From Coriobacteriaceae bacterium (lineage in GTDB: Bacteria; Actinomycetota; Coriobacteriia; Coriobacteriales; Coriobacteriaceae): a DNA stretch of 64,000 nucleotides. The first letter of the stretch is position 1; each line of letters begins with the position of its first letter. This document shows, piece by piece, positions 1 through 10,522 of the stretch. The stretch covers positions 1 through 64,000 of the forward strand of contig CABJFQ010000003.1 in the NCBI GenBank assembly GCA_902364975.1, in the 5' to 3' direction. Both the position numbers and the translations under genes were made by a program. Under the pieces are notes generated by a model. It searched no databases. It worked only from the letters and a program-made list of their open reading frames with translations, and had not been told where the DNA came from.

Positions 1-253
1 AAAACACCTTGCCAAATAGGAGCGTCAGGACGCAAGAAGCCCTCGCCGCACGAACTGCGCAGCGAGGGCTTCTTGCATGTCCGAGGACACCAATTTTGAT
101 TTAGCGTAGTTCCCTAAAGGGCGACAACGCAGGAGACCCGGCAAGGCCGGGAGCACTTTGCCTCGCAAACATTCCGCAGCCGCGAAGCGGCGAGGACGTT
201 TGAGAGGCAAAGTGCGTAGGCCTTACCGGGTCTCCGGTGGGAGTTGAGTCCCT
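1..253. repeat. Two large palindromic elements 3' of the glycyl-radical gene
   Basis: No gene is seen here. Bases 32-46 pair perfectly with 62-76 (15 bp). Bases 132-235 form a long hairpin: outer arms GGAGACCCGG.. and ..CCGGGTCTCC, a second stem GCACTTTGCCTC / GAGGCAAAGTGC, and an inner GCCGC-GAA-GCGGC. The internal loop TCC-GCA / GA-GGA also occurs in the palindrome at 34924-35048. The second element ends 18 bp from the minus-strand stop codon, so it may also act as a terminator. Confidence 0.75.
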
Positions 254-505
254 TTAGAACTTGTCGTGGAAGGTACGCGAAATGACCTCGTCCTGCTGCT
301 CCTTGGTGAGCGTGTGGAAGTTCACGGCGTAGCCGGAAACGCGAATGGTCAGCTGCGGGTACTTCTCGGGGTGAGCCTGAGCGTCGAGCAGCGTCTCACG
401 GTTGAAGACGTTGATGTTCAGGTGGTGGCCACCCTTCTCGGCGTAAGCGTCGAGCATGTGGACCAAGTTATCGGCCTGAGTCTCGGAAACTTCAGAAACC
501 TTCAT
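254..505 (-). CDS. Pyruvate formate-lyase small subunit: free-standing glycyl-radical domain
   Basis: An 83-residue protein equal to the C-terminal domain of pyruvate formate-lyase. It carries the glycyl-radical signature RVSGYAV, with the radical glycine at about residue 58, after NRETLLDA and PEKYPQLTI, all typical of PFL C-termini. It looks like the spare part GrcA/YfiD, but the large gene just upstream in the same direction stops exactly where this domain should begin. The two together give about 766 residues, the usual full PFL length (about 760). I therefore infer that this is an obligatory second subunit, not a repair module. An AAGGAG-like site lies just before the ATG. A PFL-activating radical-SAM enzyme would be needed to oxidise the glycine; none is in the window. 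Confidence 0.9.
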   Translation of the reverse strand: MKVSEVSETQADNLVHMLDAYAEKGGHHLNINVFNRETLLDAQAHPEKYPQLTIRVSGYAVNFHTLTKEQQDEVISRTFHDKF

Positions 506-564
506 AATGTGTCTCCTTCGATTAATAGGCGCCGGCCGAAACCGGCACGCTAATCAGTAATCGT

Positions 565-589
565 TATTGTTAGTATAGCACTAACAATA
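565..589 (-). promoter_or_regulatory. Perfect stem-loop between the two PFL genes
   Basis: Bases 565-574 (TATTGTTAGT) pair with 580-589 around the loop ATAGC. It starts right after the large gene's TAA and lies about 60 bases before the small gene's ATG. It has no T-tract, so it is more likely an RNA-processing or stability signal than a terminator. Confidence 0.6.
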
Positions 590-590
590 G

Positions 591-2642
<2,052 letters not shown>

Positions 2643-3112
2643 TGTGTAACCACGCTCCTAGTTACGTGTAATGCGGCGCTCTCTCACACCGCTGCTTATT
2701 GAATTCTTGAATTATCGGCTTGCACTACCGGCTTCTTCCGTTCTTCACCACACGTTGGTGCAGAGAAAAACGTTTGTCCACCTTGGAACTGCAACCCAAA
2801 ACCCAAGATTTCACCCGTTTGAGAAGGATAACATAGCCACCCCCTTCATCAGGGCTGTTATATGTTTCTTTTTTTATACCATTAGGGCGTTTTTAACAAA
2901 TCCGCAGGAAATGCGAGCGCGAACAACTACCGTTCACCGATTTCTTTGGTATTTTTCCTTGCCTTTGTACGACGTTCACTCTAGCTGTTATGTCAGCTTT
3001 ATCAGGGTAAAGTACCCCAGAGACCCTTCAGAAACTGAAGGGCGGCCACGGGATTTCCCCCGGGGCCGCCCTATGGCGTGGCTAGTTATTTAGCTTTGAT
3101 TGCCGTTTGGCA
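2643..3112. other. Promoter/terminator region between pfl and kdgT
   Basis: I see no convincing gene; the open frames have non-coding composition. It is AT-richer than its neighbours. It holds the dyad motif ACCGTTCACCG at 2929-2939, shared with other catabolic promoters in this window. Overlapping hairpins at 3024-3072 follow the permease gene. Confidence 0.6.
3024..3072 (-). terminator. Overlapping hairpins after the permease gene
   Basis: CCCTTCAG-AAA-CTGAAGGG overlaps a second hairpin with arms AGGGCGGCC (3039-3047) and GGCCGCCCT (3064-3072). They are mutually exclusive structures. The T-tract on the minus strand is weak. Confidence 0.5.
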
Positions 3113-4126
3113 TTAGGCGACTGAGGCGGCCTTGTCGGTTGCTGCCTTGCCGTTGCCCTGGCCCTCAAAATGCTTGTAGCACCAACTGGTGACCAGCGGG
3201 GTCAAAATAGCCGTCACGATTGCGCAGGCAGCAACCTGTGCCGTAGCCGTCGCGAGCACAGCGCCACCGTACATGGCCCCGTTGACGCTTGCCATGGCAG
3301 CAGGCGTGGCCACATTGGCTCCGGCGCAGCTCGAAATGGCCGCACCTGCGACACCCGTGCCGCCCGTGAGCTTATCGACCGCGATGACGGGAATTGCAAA
3401 GACCACCGAGCAGATCACGCCGAGCAGAATACCGGGAAGACCGCCATTAATGAGCTGGCCAAAGGTCATGGTCGAGCCCATGGCAAAGAAGACGAGCACG
3501 ATGACGGCGGAAAGTGCCGGCGCCATCATCTTCTTAAAGCTGGGGAAGAGGTTGCCCAGAATAATGCCGACGACGATCGGCAGGATGGCACCCACGAGCG
3601 ACCAGCCAATCGGAGCCTGGCCGGCAGCGCCGAGCACGATCATCGTGACCGGAGGGCCGACAACGAGCGTGGTGATTGCGACAGCGCCGCGCTCGGCCTC
3701 ATTGCCCATGGTGCCCATCAGACCAGCGTACATAGCGTTGTTGGCGCCGGTGCAAGCCGCCAGCATCACCATGGCAGAGATGCCAAACAGGTTGTCGTTG
3801 AACACATAAAGGATGAGCAGCGACACGGCAACGACCACGATTTGCTTGACGGCGATGATGATGGCACCGCGGGCAGCGGCGGCAGGGGCGCTCTTAAACG
3901 AAATCGTCGTACCGACGATAAGCAAAAAAGCGCCCACGAGCGGGCCTGCACCCTGCTGGGTCATGCCAAGCGTAAAGCTGCCGAGCGTTTTGAATAGGTC
4001 GGGGAATAGCGTGTTGAGCAGGCAGCCCAGCAAAAGCGGCACCAAAATATTGGCACCCGGGATGGAGGACATCTTAAAGAACGGCTCCTTTGCCGCCGGC
4101 GCCTCCACCGCAGTCGATTCACTCAT
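3113..4126 (-). CDS. kdgT: 2-keto-3-deoxygluconate permease, KdgT family
   Basis: A 337-residue, very hydrophobic protein of the KdgT family, which imports 2-keto-3-deoxygluconate from pectin/uronate breakdown by proton symport. Ten or so membrane helices alternate with the glycine/alanine-rich stretches typical of the family (AACTGANNAMYAGLMGTMG, SSCAGANVATPAAMASVNG). The start at MSESTAVE is chosen because AAAGGAG lies seven bases ahead; an upstream in-frame ATG lacks such a site. It follows a KduD-like dehydrogenase in the same direction, which supports ketogluconate catabolism. The KDG kinase and aldolase are not in this window. Confidence 0.85.
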   Translation of the reverse strand: MSESTAVEAPAAKEPFFKMSSIPGANILVPLLLGCLLNTLFPDLFKTLGSFTLGMTQQGAGPLVGAFLLIVGTTISFKSAPAAAARGAIIIAVKQIVVVAVSLLILYVFNDNLFGISAMVMLAACTGANNAMYAGLMGTMGNEAERGAVAITTLVVGPPVTMIVLGAAGQAPIGWSLVGAILPIVVGIILGNLFPSFKKMMAPALSAVIVLVFFAMGSTMTFGQLINGGLPGILLGVICSVVFAIPVIAVDKLTGGTGVAGAAISSCAGANVATPAAMASVNGAMYGGAVLATATAQVAACAIVTAILTPLVTSWCYKHFEGQGNGKAATDKAASVA

Positions 4127-4183
4127 ATATATCTCCTTTGGATGCATGCGAATCGTAGCCGCACGCGCCTATGTCAGAAAGAA

Positions 4184-4215
4184 GGCGACGGTCCCGAGTC
4201 GCAGGAGCCGTCGCC
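4184..4215 (-). other. Hairpin between dehydrogenase and permease
   Basis: GGCGACGG (4184-4191) pairs with CCGTCGCC (4208-4215). It lies inside the presumed operon and lacks a long T-tract, so it is possibly a partial terminator or processing site. Confidence 0.4.
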
Positions 4216-4234
4216 GAATAATCGTCGTGGGGTA

Positions 4235-4984
4235 TTACCCGTCCAGGACGATGCCGCCGTCGCAGTCGCCGATCTCGCCGTTCACGAAGCTGGCGAGGTC
4301 GGAAGCGAAGAACAGCACCATCTGCGCAGGCTCGCTGGCCTGGGCGGCGCGGCCCAGGGGGATACCGTTGATGATGCGCTGAGAGTTCTCGTCAGAGAGA
4401 ATCGAGGTCATATCGGTAAGGGTGAGCGACGGGCATACAGCGTTGCAGCGGACGCCGAACTTGCCGCCCTCCTTGGCGACTGCCTTGGTTAGACCGTTAA
4501 CACCGGCCTTGGAGCTGGCGTAGGCAGCGGTGCCGAGCAGGCCACCACCGATCTTGCCAGCAACAGAGCTCACGTTGACGATAGTGCCGGCATGGGCCGC
4601 CTTAAAGTGCGGGTACACGGCGTTCATCATAGTGAAGGTACCGTTGAGGTTGATGTCGATGGTGCGACGCCACTCGGTGTCATCGATCTCGTCGAACTTC
4701 TTGGTGCTGATGACGCCAGCGCAGTTGATCAGGATATTGGTTTGCGGCAGGTCCGTAAAAATCTGCTCGACGGTCTCGCGCGCCTTGGGTGCATCGGCGA
4801 CATCGAGCTGATAGAACTTGTTGCCCTCGCCAAGCTCGGCCACCGCGGCCTCGCCCTTAGCAGCGTTCCTTGCGATGAGCGCGACATGTCCGCCGCCCGC
4901 GACGATGCCCTTGGCGATCTCGAGGCCAATGCCCTGAGTGCCGCCGGTAACGATCGCGGTTTTGCCCGTGAAGTCAAATGCCAT
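4235..4984 (-). CDS. Short-chain dehydrogenase, KduD/gluconate 5-dehydrogenase type
   Basis: A 249-residue classical SDR. The Rossmann motif TGGTQGIG is at residues 13-20, NCAG near 88, the catalytic serine in VSSVAGK, and YASSK supplies the Tyr-Lys pair. The C-terminus has the usual PxLxxTDM and GEIGDCDGG substrate/cofactor lid. Length and its place just upstream of a 2-keto-3-deoxygluconate permease favour 2-dehydro-3-deoxygluconate 5-dehydrogenase (KduD) or gluconate 5-dehydrogenase. SDR substrate cannot be fixed from sequence alone; FabG-like reductases are the main alternative. Confidence 0.8.
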   Translation of the reverse strand: MAFDFTGKTAIVTGGTQGIGLEIAKGIVAGGGHVALIARNAAKGEAAVAELGEGNKFYQLDVADAPKARETVEQIFTDLPQTNILINCAGVISTKKFDEIDDTEWRRTIDINLNGTFTMMNAVYPHFKAAHAGTIVNVSSVAGKIGGGLLGTAAYASSKAGVNGLTKAVAKEGGKFGVRCNAVCPSLTLTDMTSILSDENSQRIINGIPLGRAAQASEPAQMVLFFASDLASFVNGEIGDCDGGIVLDG

Positions 4985-5180
4985 GACTCCAACCCCCTTG
5001 ATTCAGGTGTCTCCTTGCGGGAAGTTGGAGCATCGCACGTGGCGATAAATGAGTCCCAGTCGTCATGGTGGTGACAACCCCTCGCCTAACCGCGTGCATA
5101 ATAGTTCTTTGAAACGCTTCAGCAATTGAATGATTTTAAGTCTTTATGCGCTCTTTATATTGCCTAGCGGCCAAGTAATT

Positions 5181-5200
5181 TTTTGGGACATGTCCCAAAA
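5181..5200. promoter_or_regulatory. 20-bp perfect palindrome upstream of MarR-ABC operon
   Basis: TTTTGGGACATGTCCCAAAA lies 73 bp before the GTG start of the MarR-family gene. MarR dimers bind palindromes of about this size in their own promoters, so autoregulation is likely but inferred. GGGAC/GTCCC cores also occur in unrelated repeats of this window, which leaves some doubt. Confidence 0.55.
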
Positions 5201-5272
5201 TCTACCGCATAGGGTACGCGTGCAAGGGTATCATCTTTCACCGAAAATAGTTTCTAGTGTTAGGGGTTTTCG

Positions 5273-5722
5273 GTGGAAGATACCGATTTCCATGAGCTTG
5301 GGCGTCAGCTCTTAACTGAGTTTGGCAGCATGCATCAGCGCATTTCGCGCTTTGCGGACAAAGCTCTCGGCGGCGAGATGGCTGTCATGCGCGCTCTCAT
5401 GCTCGCCGGCGGTTCGCTCACGCCGAGCGAACTCGCTGATCGCGCCTGGGTCTCGAGCGCCCGCATCGCTAACATCCTGCGCGCCCTCGAAACCAAGGGC
5501 TGGGTCGAGCGCGAGCACTCAAAGACCGACCGTCGTCGCGTACACGTCACGGTGACCGACAAAGGCCGACAAGATCTCGAAATCAAACGTCGGGAATTCG
5601 AGAAACGCACCGCGGCCTTCCTCGAGCAGCTCGGCGAAACAGATACCCAAGAGATGGTGCGCCTCCTAAGGCGTGCCAACGAAATTATCGATCGCAATCA
5701 AGAAAGGAGAGATGCCGAGTGA
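5273..5722 (+). CDS. MarR-family transcriptional regulator
   Basis: A 149-residue winged-helix protein. The recognition region (SLTPSELADRAWVSSARIANILRALETKGWV) and the wing (EREHSKTDRRRVHVTVTDKG) are typical of MarR. It starts at GTG after AGGGG. The stop overlaps the GTG of the following ABC exporter gene (GTGA), so the genes are co-transcribed and probably translationally coupled. MarR proteins of this arrangement usually repress the adjacent efflux genes and release DNA on ligand binding. A perfect palindrome lies just upstream. Confidence 0.9.
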   Translation: MEDTDFHELGRQLLTEFGSMHQRISRFADKALGGEMAVMRALMLAGGSLTPSELADRAWVSSARIANILRALETKGWVEREHSKTDRRRVHVTVTDKGRQDLEIKRREFEKRTAAFLEQLGETDTQEMVRLLRRANEIIDRNQERRDAE

Positions 5723-8085
5723 GGATTCTCAAGCTCTTTAAAAAGCATATCCTGGCGCTACTCACGGCTATCGTGCTTATCGTAATCAGCTGCAATGCCG
5801 ACCTGGCGCTACCTACCTATATGAGCGACATCGTCGACGTGGGTGTGCAGCAAGGCGGCATCGCCTCACCCGTGCCCGACACCATTCGCGCCGAATCGCT
5901 CGACGACCTTGAGCTCTTTATGAGCGCCAAGGATGCCAAAGCGGTAGAGGCCGTGTTTAGCAAGGCAGACAACAACGGCATTCGGACGTACAAGGGCACC
6001 GAGGAAGAGCGCACCGATGGCGGCAAGATTGCTGACATTATGAGCCTGCCCGAGACCGTCGTCCTTTCGCTCAACCAGGGCATCGACGCTGGCTCCATGG
6101 GCGACATGATGGGCACGTCCAACGAACAAGACAACAGCACCGCCCAGGCCATGCCCTCCCCCGAGCAGATGGCGGCGATGACGCCCGAGCAGCTCGCCGA
6201 GATGCAGCAGAAGGCCGCAGCGGCGCAGAACATGCAAAAGCAAATTGATGCCGACGGCGGCAAGATCACCATGAAGAGCCTGCGTCTGGGCATCGAGGGC
6301 GGTCTGGTAGACCAAAGCAAGCTCGTCGAGGGTGCCAACGAAATGGCAGACAAAATGGGCTCTATGTCGGGCTCCATCGTCACTCAGCGCGCCGTGAACT
6401 ATGTGCAGGACGAGTACAAGGCGCAGGGCATCGACCCCGCCGACGTGCAGAACGCCTACCTGGGCCGCATGGCGACCACGATGTTTGGCCTGTGCCTGGT
6501 GTCGCTCGTTGCCACCATCCTGACCGGCGCCGTGGCTTCGCGCACCGCCTGCTCCATCGCCCGCGACCTGCGCCGCGAGACCTTCAACAAAGTTATGCAC
6601 TTCTCGCCGGCCGAGGTGGGCAAGTTTAGCCAGGCCTCGCTCATCACCCGCTGCACCAACGACATTCAGCAGATCCAGATGGCCGCAACCCTATTTATCC
6701 GCATGTGCCTGATGGCCCCCGTCATGGGCATCGTCGCCGTCATGCGCGTCCTGGCCAACCACACCGGCCTTGAGTGGACCATCGCCGTGGCCATCATCGC
6801 GGTCTCGGCCGTCGTCGGCGTGCTCATGGGCCTCACCATGCCAAAGTTCAAAAAGATGCAGAGCTTTGTGGACCGCGTGAACCTTACCGCCCGCGAGCTG
6901 CTCGACGGTCTTATGCCCATCCGCTCGTTTAACCGCGAGGAGCATGAGCTCGAGCGCTTTGACAAGGCCTCGCTCGATCTGATGACCACGCAGCTCTACA
7001 CCAACCGAGCCATGAGCTTTATGATGCCGCTCATGATGCTCGTCATGAACTGCATCACCGTGCTTATCGTCTGGTTTGGCGCGCAGGGCGTCTCGGACGG
7101 CGTGATGCAGGTCGGCAACATGATGGCGTTTATCTCCTACACCATGCAGATCGTCATGGCGTTTATGATCCTCACCATGGTTTCGGTCATTCTGCCCCGC
7201 GCCGAGGTCGCCGCCGAGCGCGTGGAAGAGGTCATCACCTGCCCCACGAGCATCAACGACCCTGCCTCGCCCAAACTGCCCGCAGCCAGCGCGCCGCGCG
7301 GCGAGCTCACCTTCCGCGACGTGAGCTTCCAGTATCCCGATGCCCGTGCCGACGTCATTAGCGGCGTAAACTTCACCACGCACGCCGGCCAGATGCTCGG
7401 CATCATTGGCTCCACGGGCTCGGGCAAGTCCACGCTCGTGCAGCTGATTCCGCGCCTGTACGACGTCACGGGTGGCAGTATTTCGCTCGACGGCATCGAC
7501 GTGCGTGACATGACCCTTTCCGAGCTGCGCCGACGCATTGGTTACATCCCGCAGCAGGGTCGCCTGTTCTCGGGCACCGTCGAGAGCAACCTCAAGTTTG
7601 CCGGCGACATGGTAAGCGACGAGGACATGCACCAGGCTGCGCGCATCGCACAGGCCGAGGACTTTATCGCCGAGCGCGAGGGCGGCTACGACTCCCCCAT
7701 CAGCCAGGGCGGCTCCAATGTTTCGGGCGGTCAGCGTCAGCGCCTGGCCATCGCCCGCGCGTTGGCCAAAAAGCCCGAGGTCGTGGTGTTCGATGACTCG
7801 TTTAGCGCCCTCGACTACAAGACCGACGCGCGCCTGCGCGAGGAGCTGGCCAAAAACGTTACCGACGCCGCACTCGTGGTCGTGGCCCAGCGCATCGCGA
7901 CCATCATGCACGCCGACCAGATTATCGTGCTCGACGACGGTCACGTGGTGGGCACCGGTACGCACGAGGAGCTGCTGCACAGCTGCCCAGCGTACCTGGA
8001 GATCGCACAGTCGCAGCTTTCCGCCGAGGAGCTGGGGCTTACCCAAGAAGAAATTGCAGCCGTTATGGAAGGAGGCGAGCACTAA
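5719..8085 (+). CDS. ABC exporter subunit 1 (degenerate nucleotide site, large extracellular insert)
   Basis: A 788-residue half-transporter with a membrane domain fused to an ATPase. Between helix 1 (to about residue 45) and helix 2 (from about 245) lies a hydrophilic insert of nearly 200 residues rich in Met, Gln and Ala. Most such exporters have only a short loop there. The ATPase has Walker A GSTGSGKST and a good signature SGGQRQR. Its Walker B reads VVVFDDS, with Asp in place of the catalytic Glu, and the switch His is Gln (VVAQRIAT). These are the marks of the degenerate subunit of a heterodimeric exporter (BmrC/TM287 type). The partner is the next gene, overlapping by one base. The substrate is unknown. 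Confidence 0.9.
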   Translation: MRILKLFKKHILALLTAIVLIVISCNADLALPTYMSDIVDVGVQQGGIASPVPDTIRAESLDDLELFMSAKDAKAVEAVFSKADNNGIRTYKGTEEERTDGGKIADIMSLPETVVLSLNQGIDAGSMGDMMGTSNEQDNSTAQAMPSPEQMAAMTPEQLAEMQQKAAAAQNMQKQIDADGGKITMKSLRLGIEGGLVDQSKLVEGANEMADKMGSMSGSIVTQRAVNYVQDEYKAQGIDPADVQNAYLGRMATTMFGLCLVSLVATILTGAVASRTACSIARDLRRETFNKVMHFSPAEVGKFSQASLITRCTNDIQQIQMAATLFIRMCLMAPVMGIVAVMRVLANHTGLEWTIAVAIIAVSAVVGVLMGLTMPKFKKMQSFVDRVNLTARELLDGLMPIRSFNREEHELERFDKASLDLMTTQLYTNRAMSFMMPLMMLVMNCITVLIVWFGAQGVSDGVMQVGNMMAFISYTMQIVMAFMILTMVSVILPRAEVAAERVEEVITCPTSINDPASPKLPAASAPRGELTFRDVSFQYPDARADVISGVNFTTHAGQMLGIIGSTGSGKSTLVQLIPRLYDVTGGSISLDGIDVRDMTLSELRRRIGYIPQQGRLFSGTVESNLKFAGDMVSDEDMHQAARIAQAEDFIAEREGGYDSPISQGGSNVSGGQRQRLAIARALAKKPEVVVFDDSFSALDYKTDARLREELAKNVTDAALVVVAQRIATIMHADQIIVLDDGHVVGTGTHEELLHSCPAYLEIAQSQLSAEELGLTQEEIAAVMEGGEH

Positions 8086-9941
8086 TGGCGGACGAGACCA
8101 AAACTCAGATTCCCAAACCCACCCGCCGGCGCGGTCCCATGGGCCGCATGGGTGGCATGGGCCGCGGCGAAAAGGCCAAGGACTTTAAGGGCACCATGAG
8201 GCAGCTACTCGGCTATATCGGTCAGCACAAGATTGCCGTGTTTGCCGCCGTCGCCTTTGCCGTGTGCTCGGTCATCTTTAACATTGTGGGACCCAAGGTG
8301 CTCGGCCAGGTTACGACCAAACTGTTCGAAGGCCTGGTCTCCAAGGTCAATGGTACCGGCGATGTCGACTTTGCCTGGATCGCCAAGACGCTCGGCTTTT
8401 TGCTCTGCCTGTACCTGGCAAGCTCTGCCTGCAGTCTGATCCAGGGCTGGCTCATGACCGGCGTCACGCAAAAGATCTGCTACCGCATGCGCAAGGAGAT
8501 CGCCGCCAAGATTGCCGTCGTGCCGATGAGCTACTTTAACGGTCACAGCAAGGGCGACGTACTCAGCCGCATCACCAACGATGTCGACACGCTGGGTCAG
8601 TCGCTCAACCAGAGCGTGACGCAGCTTATTACGTCCGTCACGCAGATTATCGGCGTGCTCGTCATGATGCTGTCGATCAGCCTGCCGCTCACCGGCGTCA
8701 CCGTGCTCACGCTGCCGGCAGCCGCGATTATCCTGACCGTAATGATCCACTTCTCGCAGCCGTACTTCCGCGAGCAACAGCAAGTCCTGGGCACCGTCAA
8801 CGGCATCATCGAGGAAGACTTTGCCGGCCAGAACGTCATTCAGGTGTTCGACCGCGCCGAGGCCTCGATCGAGGAGTTCGACAAGGAGAACGACCGTCTC
8901 TTTATTAGCGGCTGGCGCTCGCAGTTCCTGTCGGGCCTGATGATGCCGCTTATGAGCTTGGTGGGCAACATGGGCTACGTGGGCGTCGTCGTGGTGGGTG
9001 CGCAGCTCGCGCTGACCGGCAATGCCACGCCTGGCGATATTCAGAGCTTTATCCAGTACGTTCGCAACTTTACGCAACCCGTGCAGCAGCTGGGCAACGT
9101 AAGCAACACGATGCAGTCGATGGCCGCTGCCACCGAGCGCGTCTTTGAGTTCCTGGCCGCGCCCGAGGAGGAGCAGAAGGCCGACGCGCAGATTCCCGAG
9201 AAGCGCCCCGGCCACGTGGAGTTTGACCATGTGAAGTTTGGCTACACGCCCGACAAGACCATCATCCACGACTTTAGCTGCGAGGCGCAGCCCGGCCAGA
9301 CCATCGCCATCGTCGGTCCCACCGGCGCCGGCAAGACCACGCTCATTAAGCTGCTGCAGCGCTTTTACGACGTGGACGGCGGTTCGCTGCGCGTCGAGGG
9401 CGTCGACGTGCGCGACTGGGACCGCGCGGCGCTGCGCGGCGAGTTTGCCATGGTGCTGCAGGACACCTGGCTGTTTAACGGCACCATCCGCGAGAACATC
9501 CGCTACGGACGCCCCGATGCGACCGACGCCGAGGTCGAGGCCGCCGCACGCGCCGCACGCTGCGACCACTTTATCCATACGCTCGCCGGTGGCTACGACT
9601 TTATGATCAACGAGGAGGGCACTAACCTGTCGCAGGGTCAGCGCCAGCTCGTGACCATCGCCCGCGCCATTTTGGCCGACCGTCCGGCGCTGATTCTGGA
9701 CGAGGCGACCTCCAACGTCGATACCCGCACCGAGGAGCTCATCCAGCGCGCCATGGATGCGCTGATGCAGGGCCGCACGAGCTTTGTCATCGCGCACCGC
9801 CTGTCCACGATCCGCAACGCTGACGTCATCCTGGTCATCCGCGACGGCGACATCGTCGAAAAGGGCACGCACGACGAGCTGCTCGCCCAGGGCGGCTTCT
9901 ACGCCGACCTGTATAACTCGCAGTTCGACGAGGCGGCGTAG
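8085..9941 (+). CDS. ABC exporter subunit 2 (catalytic Walker B)
   Basis: A 618-residue half-transporter with a six-helix membrane domain (about residues 40-350) and a C-terminal ATPase. It has Walker A GPTGAGKTT, Walker B LILDEATS with the catalytic Glu, and switch His in VIAHRLST, so it complements the defects of subunit 1. Its signature is LSQGQ rather than LSGGQ, as expected when the second site of a heterodimer is relaxed. The N-terminus is basic and glycine/methionine-rich (RRRGPMGRMGGMGRG). It starts on the last base of the previous gene's stop and is followed by a strong terminator, so marR and the two ABC genes form a closed operon. Confidence 0.92.
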   Translation: MADETKTQIPKPTRRRGPMGRMGGMGRGEKAKDFKGTMRQLLGYIGQHKIAVFAAVAFAVCSVIFNIVGPKVLGQVTTKLFEGLVSKVNGTGDVDFAWIAKTLGFLLCLYLASSACSLIQGWLMTGVTQKICYRMRKEIAAKIAVVPMSYFNGHSKGDVLSRITNDVDTLGQSLNQSVTQLITSVTQIIGVLVMMLSISLPLTGVTVLTLPAAAIILTVMIHFSQPYFREQQQVLGTVNGIIEEDFAGQNVIQVFDRAEASIEEFDKENDRLFISGWRSQFLSGLMMPLMSLVGNMGYVGVVVVGAQLALTGNATPGDIQSFIQYVRNFTQPVQQLGNVSNTMQSMAAATERVFEFLAAPEEEQKADAQIPEKRPGHVEFDHVKFGYTPDKTIIHDFSCEAQPGQTIAIVGPTGAGKTTLIKLLQRFYDVDGGSLRVEGVDVRDWDRAALRGEFAMVLQDTWLFNGTIRENIRYGRPDATDAEVEAAARAARCDHFIHTLAGGYDFMINEEGTNLSQGQRQLVTIARAILADRPALILDEATSNVDTRTEELIQRAMDALMQGRTSFVIAHRLSTIRNADVILVIRDGDIVEKGTHDELLAQGGFYADLYNSQFDEAA

Positions 9942-9975
9942 AATCGGCCGCAGGGAGCGGATGACGCCCGAGAAC

Positions 9976-10008
9976 GGGGGCGCAGGACAACCTGCGCCCC
10001 CCTTTTTT
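9976..10008 (+). terminator. Rho-independent terminator of the MarR-ABC operon
   Basis: GGGGGCGCAGG pairs with CCTGCGCCCCC around ACAA, followed by six T. Confidence 0.93.
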
Positions 10009-10522
10009 GTTCTGCGGCCCCTCAAACCGCCTCCCCTGGGACCTGATTGACAGCTCCTCCCAGGCTCTGTGTGCAAAAAATGGCAATTATGAGTACTGTT
10101 ACCTTTTTAGCAACAGCCACAACAGTCCCAAATGCCGTTTTCACGGCTTACACGCGTCCCTAAATTGATCAAACAGCCCTATAGCGGACTTATATGTGTT
10201 TGTATTAATGAACATATTTTGCTGTTATGTCTATTATTTTGCGAAGACAATATGCTACTAAGATGGCAACCGTACTCATATTTGGCATTTTTTGCCCACG
10301 GAGTGTTTCCTGGGGAACCGGCAACAGCCTTAGGGTTCCGCGTGGCGCAGCTCCCTCCCGGCATCCGCCGACGTTTGCCCAGATAAAACCTGCCAAAATA
10401 AACCTGTCCCTATTTGTTAGGTTTCGGGGTGACAAGGACTTGCACTTTAGCGTGCGACAGCGGATAATGCCGAGCATTCGACAATACGCTTATTGCTCTT
10501 TCTATAGATTGAGGAGGCCCCT
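10009..10522. other. Intergenic region upstream of DAHP synthase, with a 39-bp repeat
   Basis: No gene is supported. Bases 10060-10270 are AT-rich and probably hold promoters. Bases 10372-10410 are identical over 39 nt, in reverse complement, to 28226-28264 after the AguR-like gene. GAGGAGG before the aroF start is the only clear signal near 10513. Confidence 0.6.

Noticed and set aside
254..505. GrcA as an independent stress-induced spare part
   Set aside because: The upstream PFL lacks the matching domain, so the small protein must be a normal subunit.
2671..3093. 140-residue plus-strand frame upstream of pfl
   Set aside because: No ribosome-binding site, AT-rich promoter DNA, runs through a terminator hairpin, and no recognisable domain.
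8205..10076. 623-residue minus-strand frame over ABC subunit 2
   Set aside because: Antisense shadow; the plus frame has all ABC motifs.
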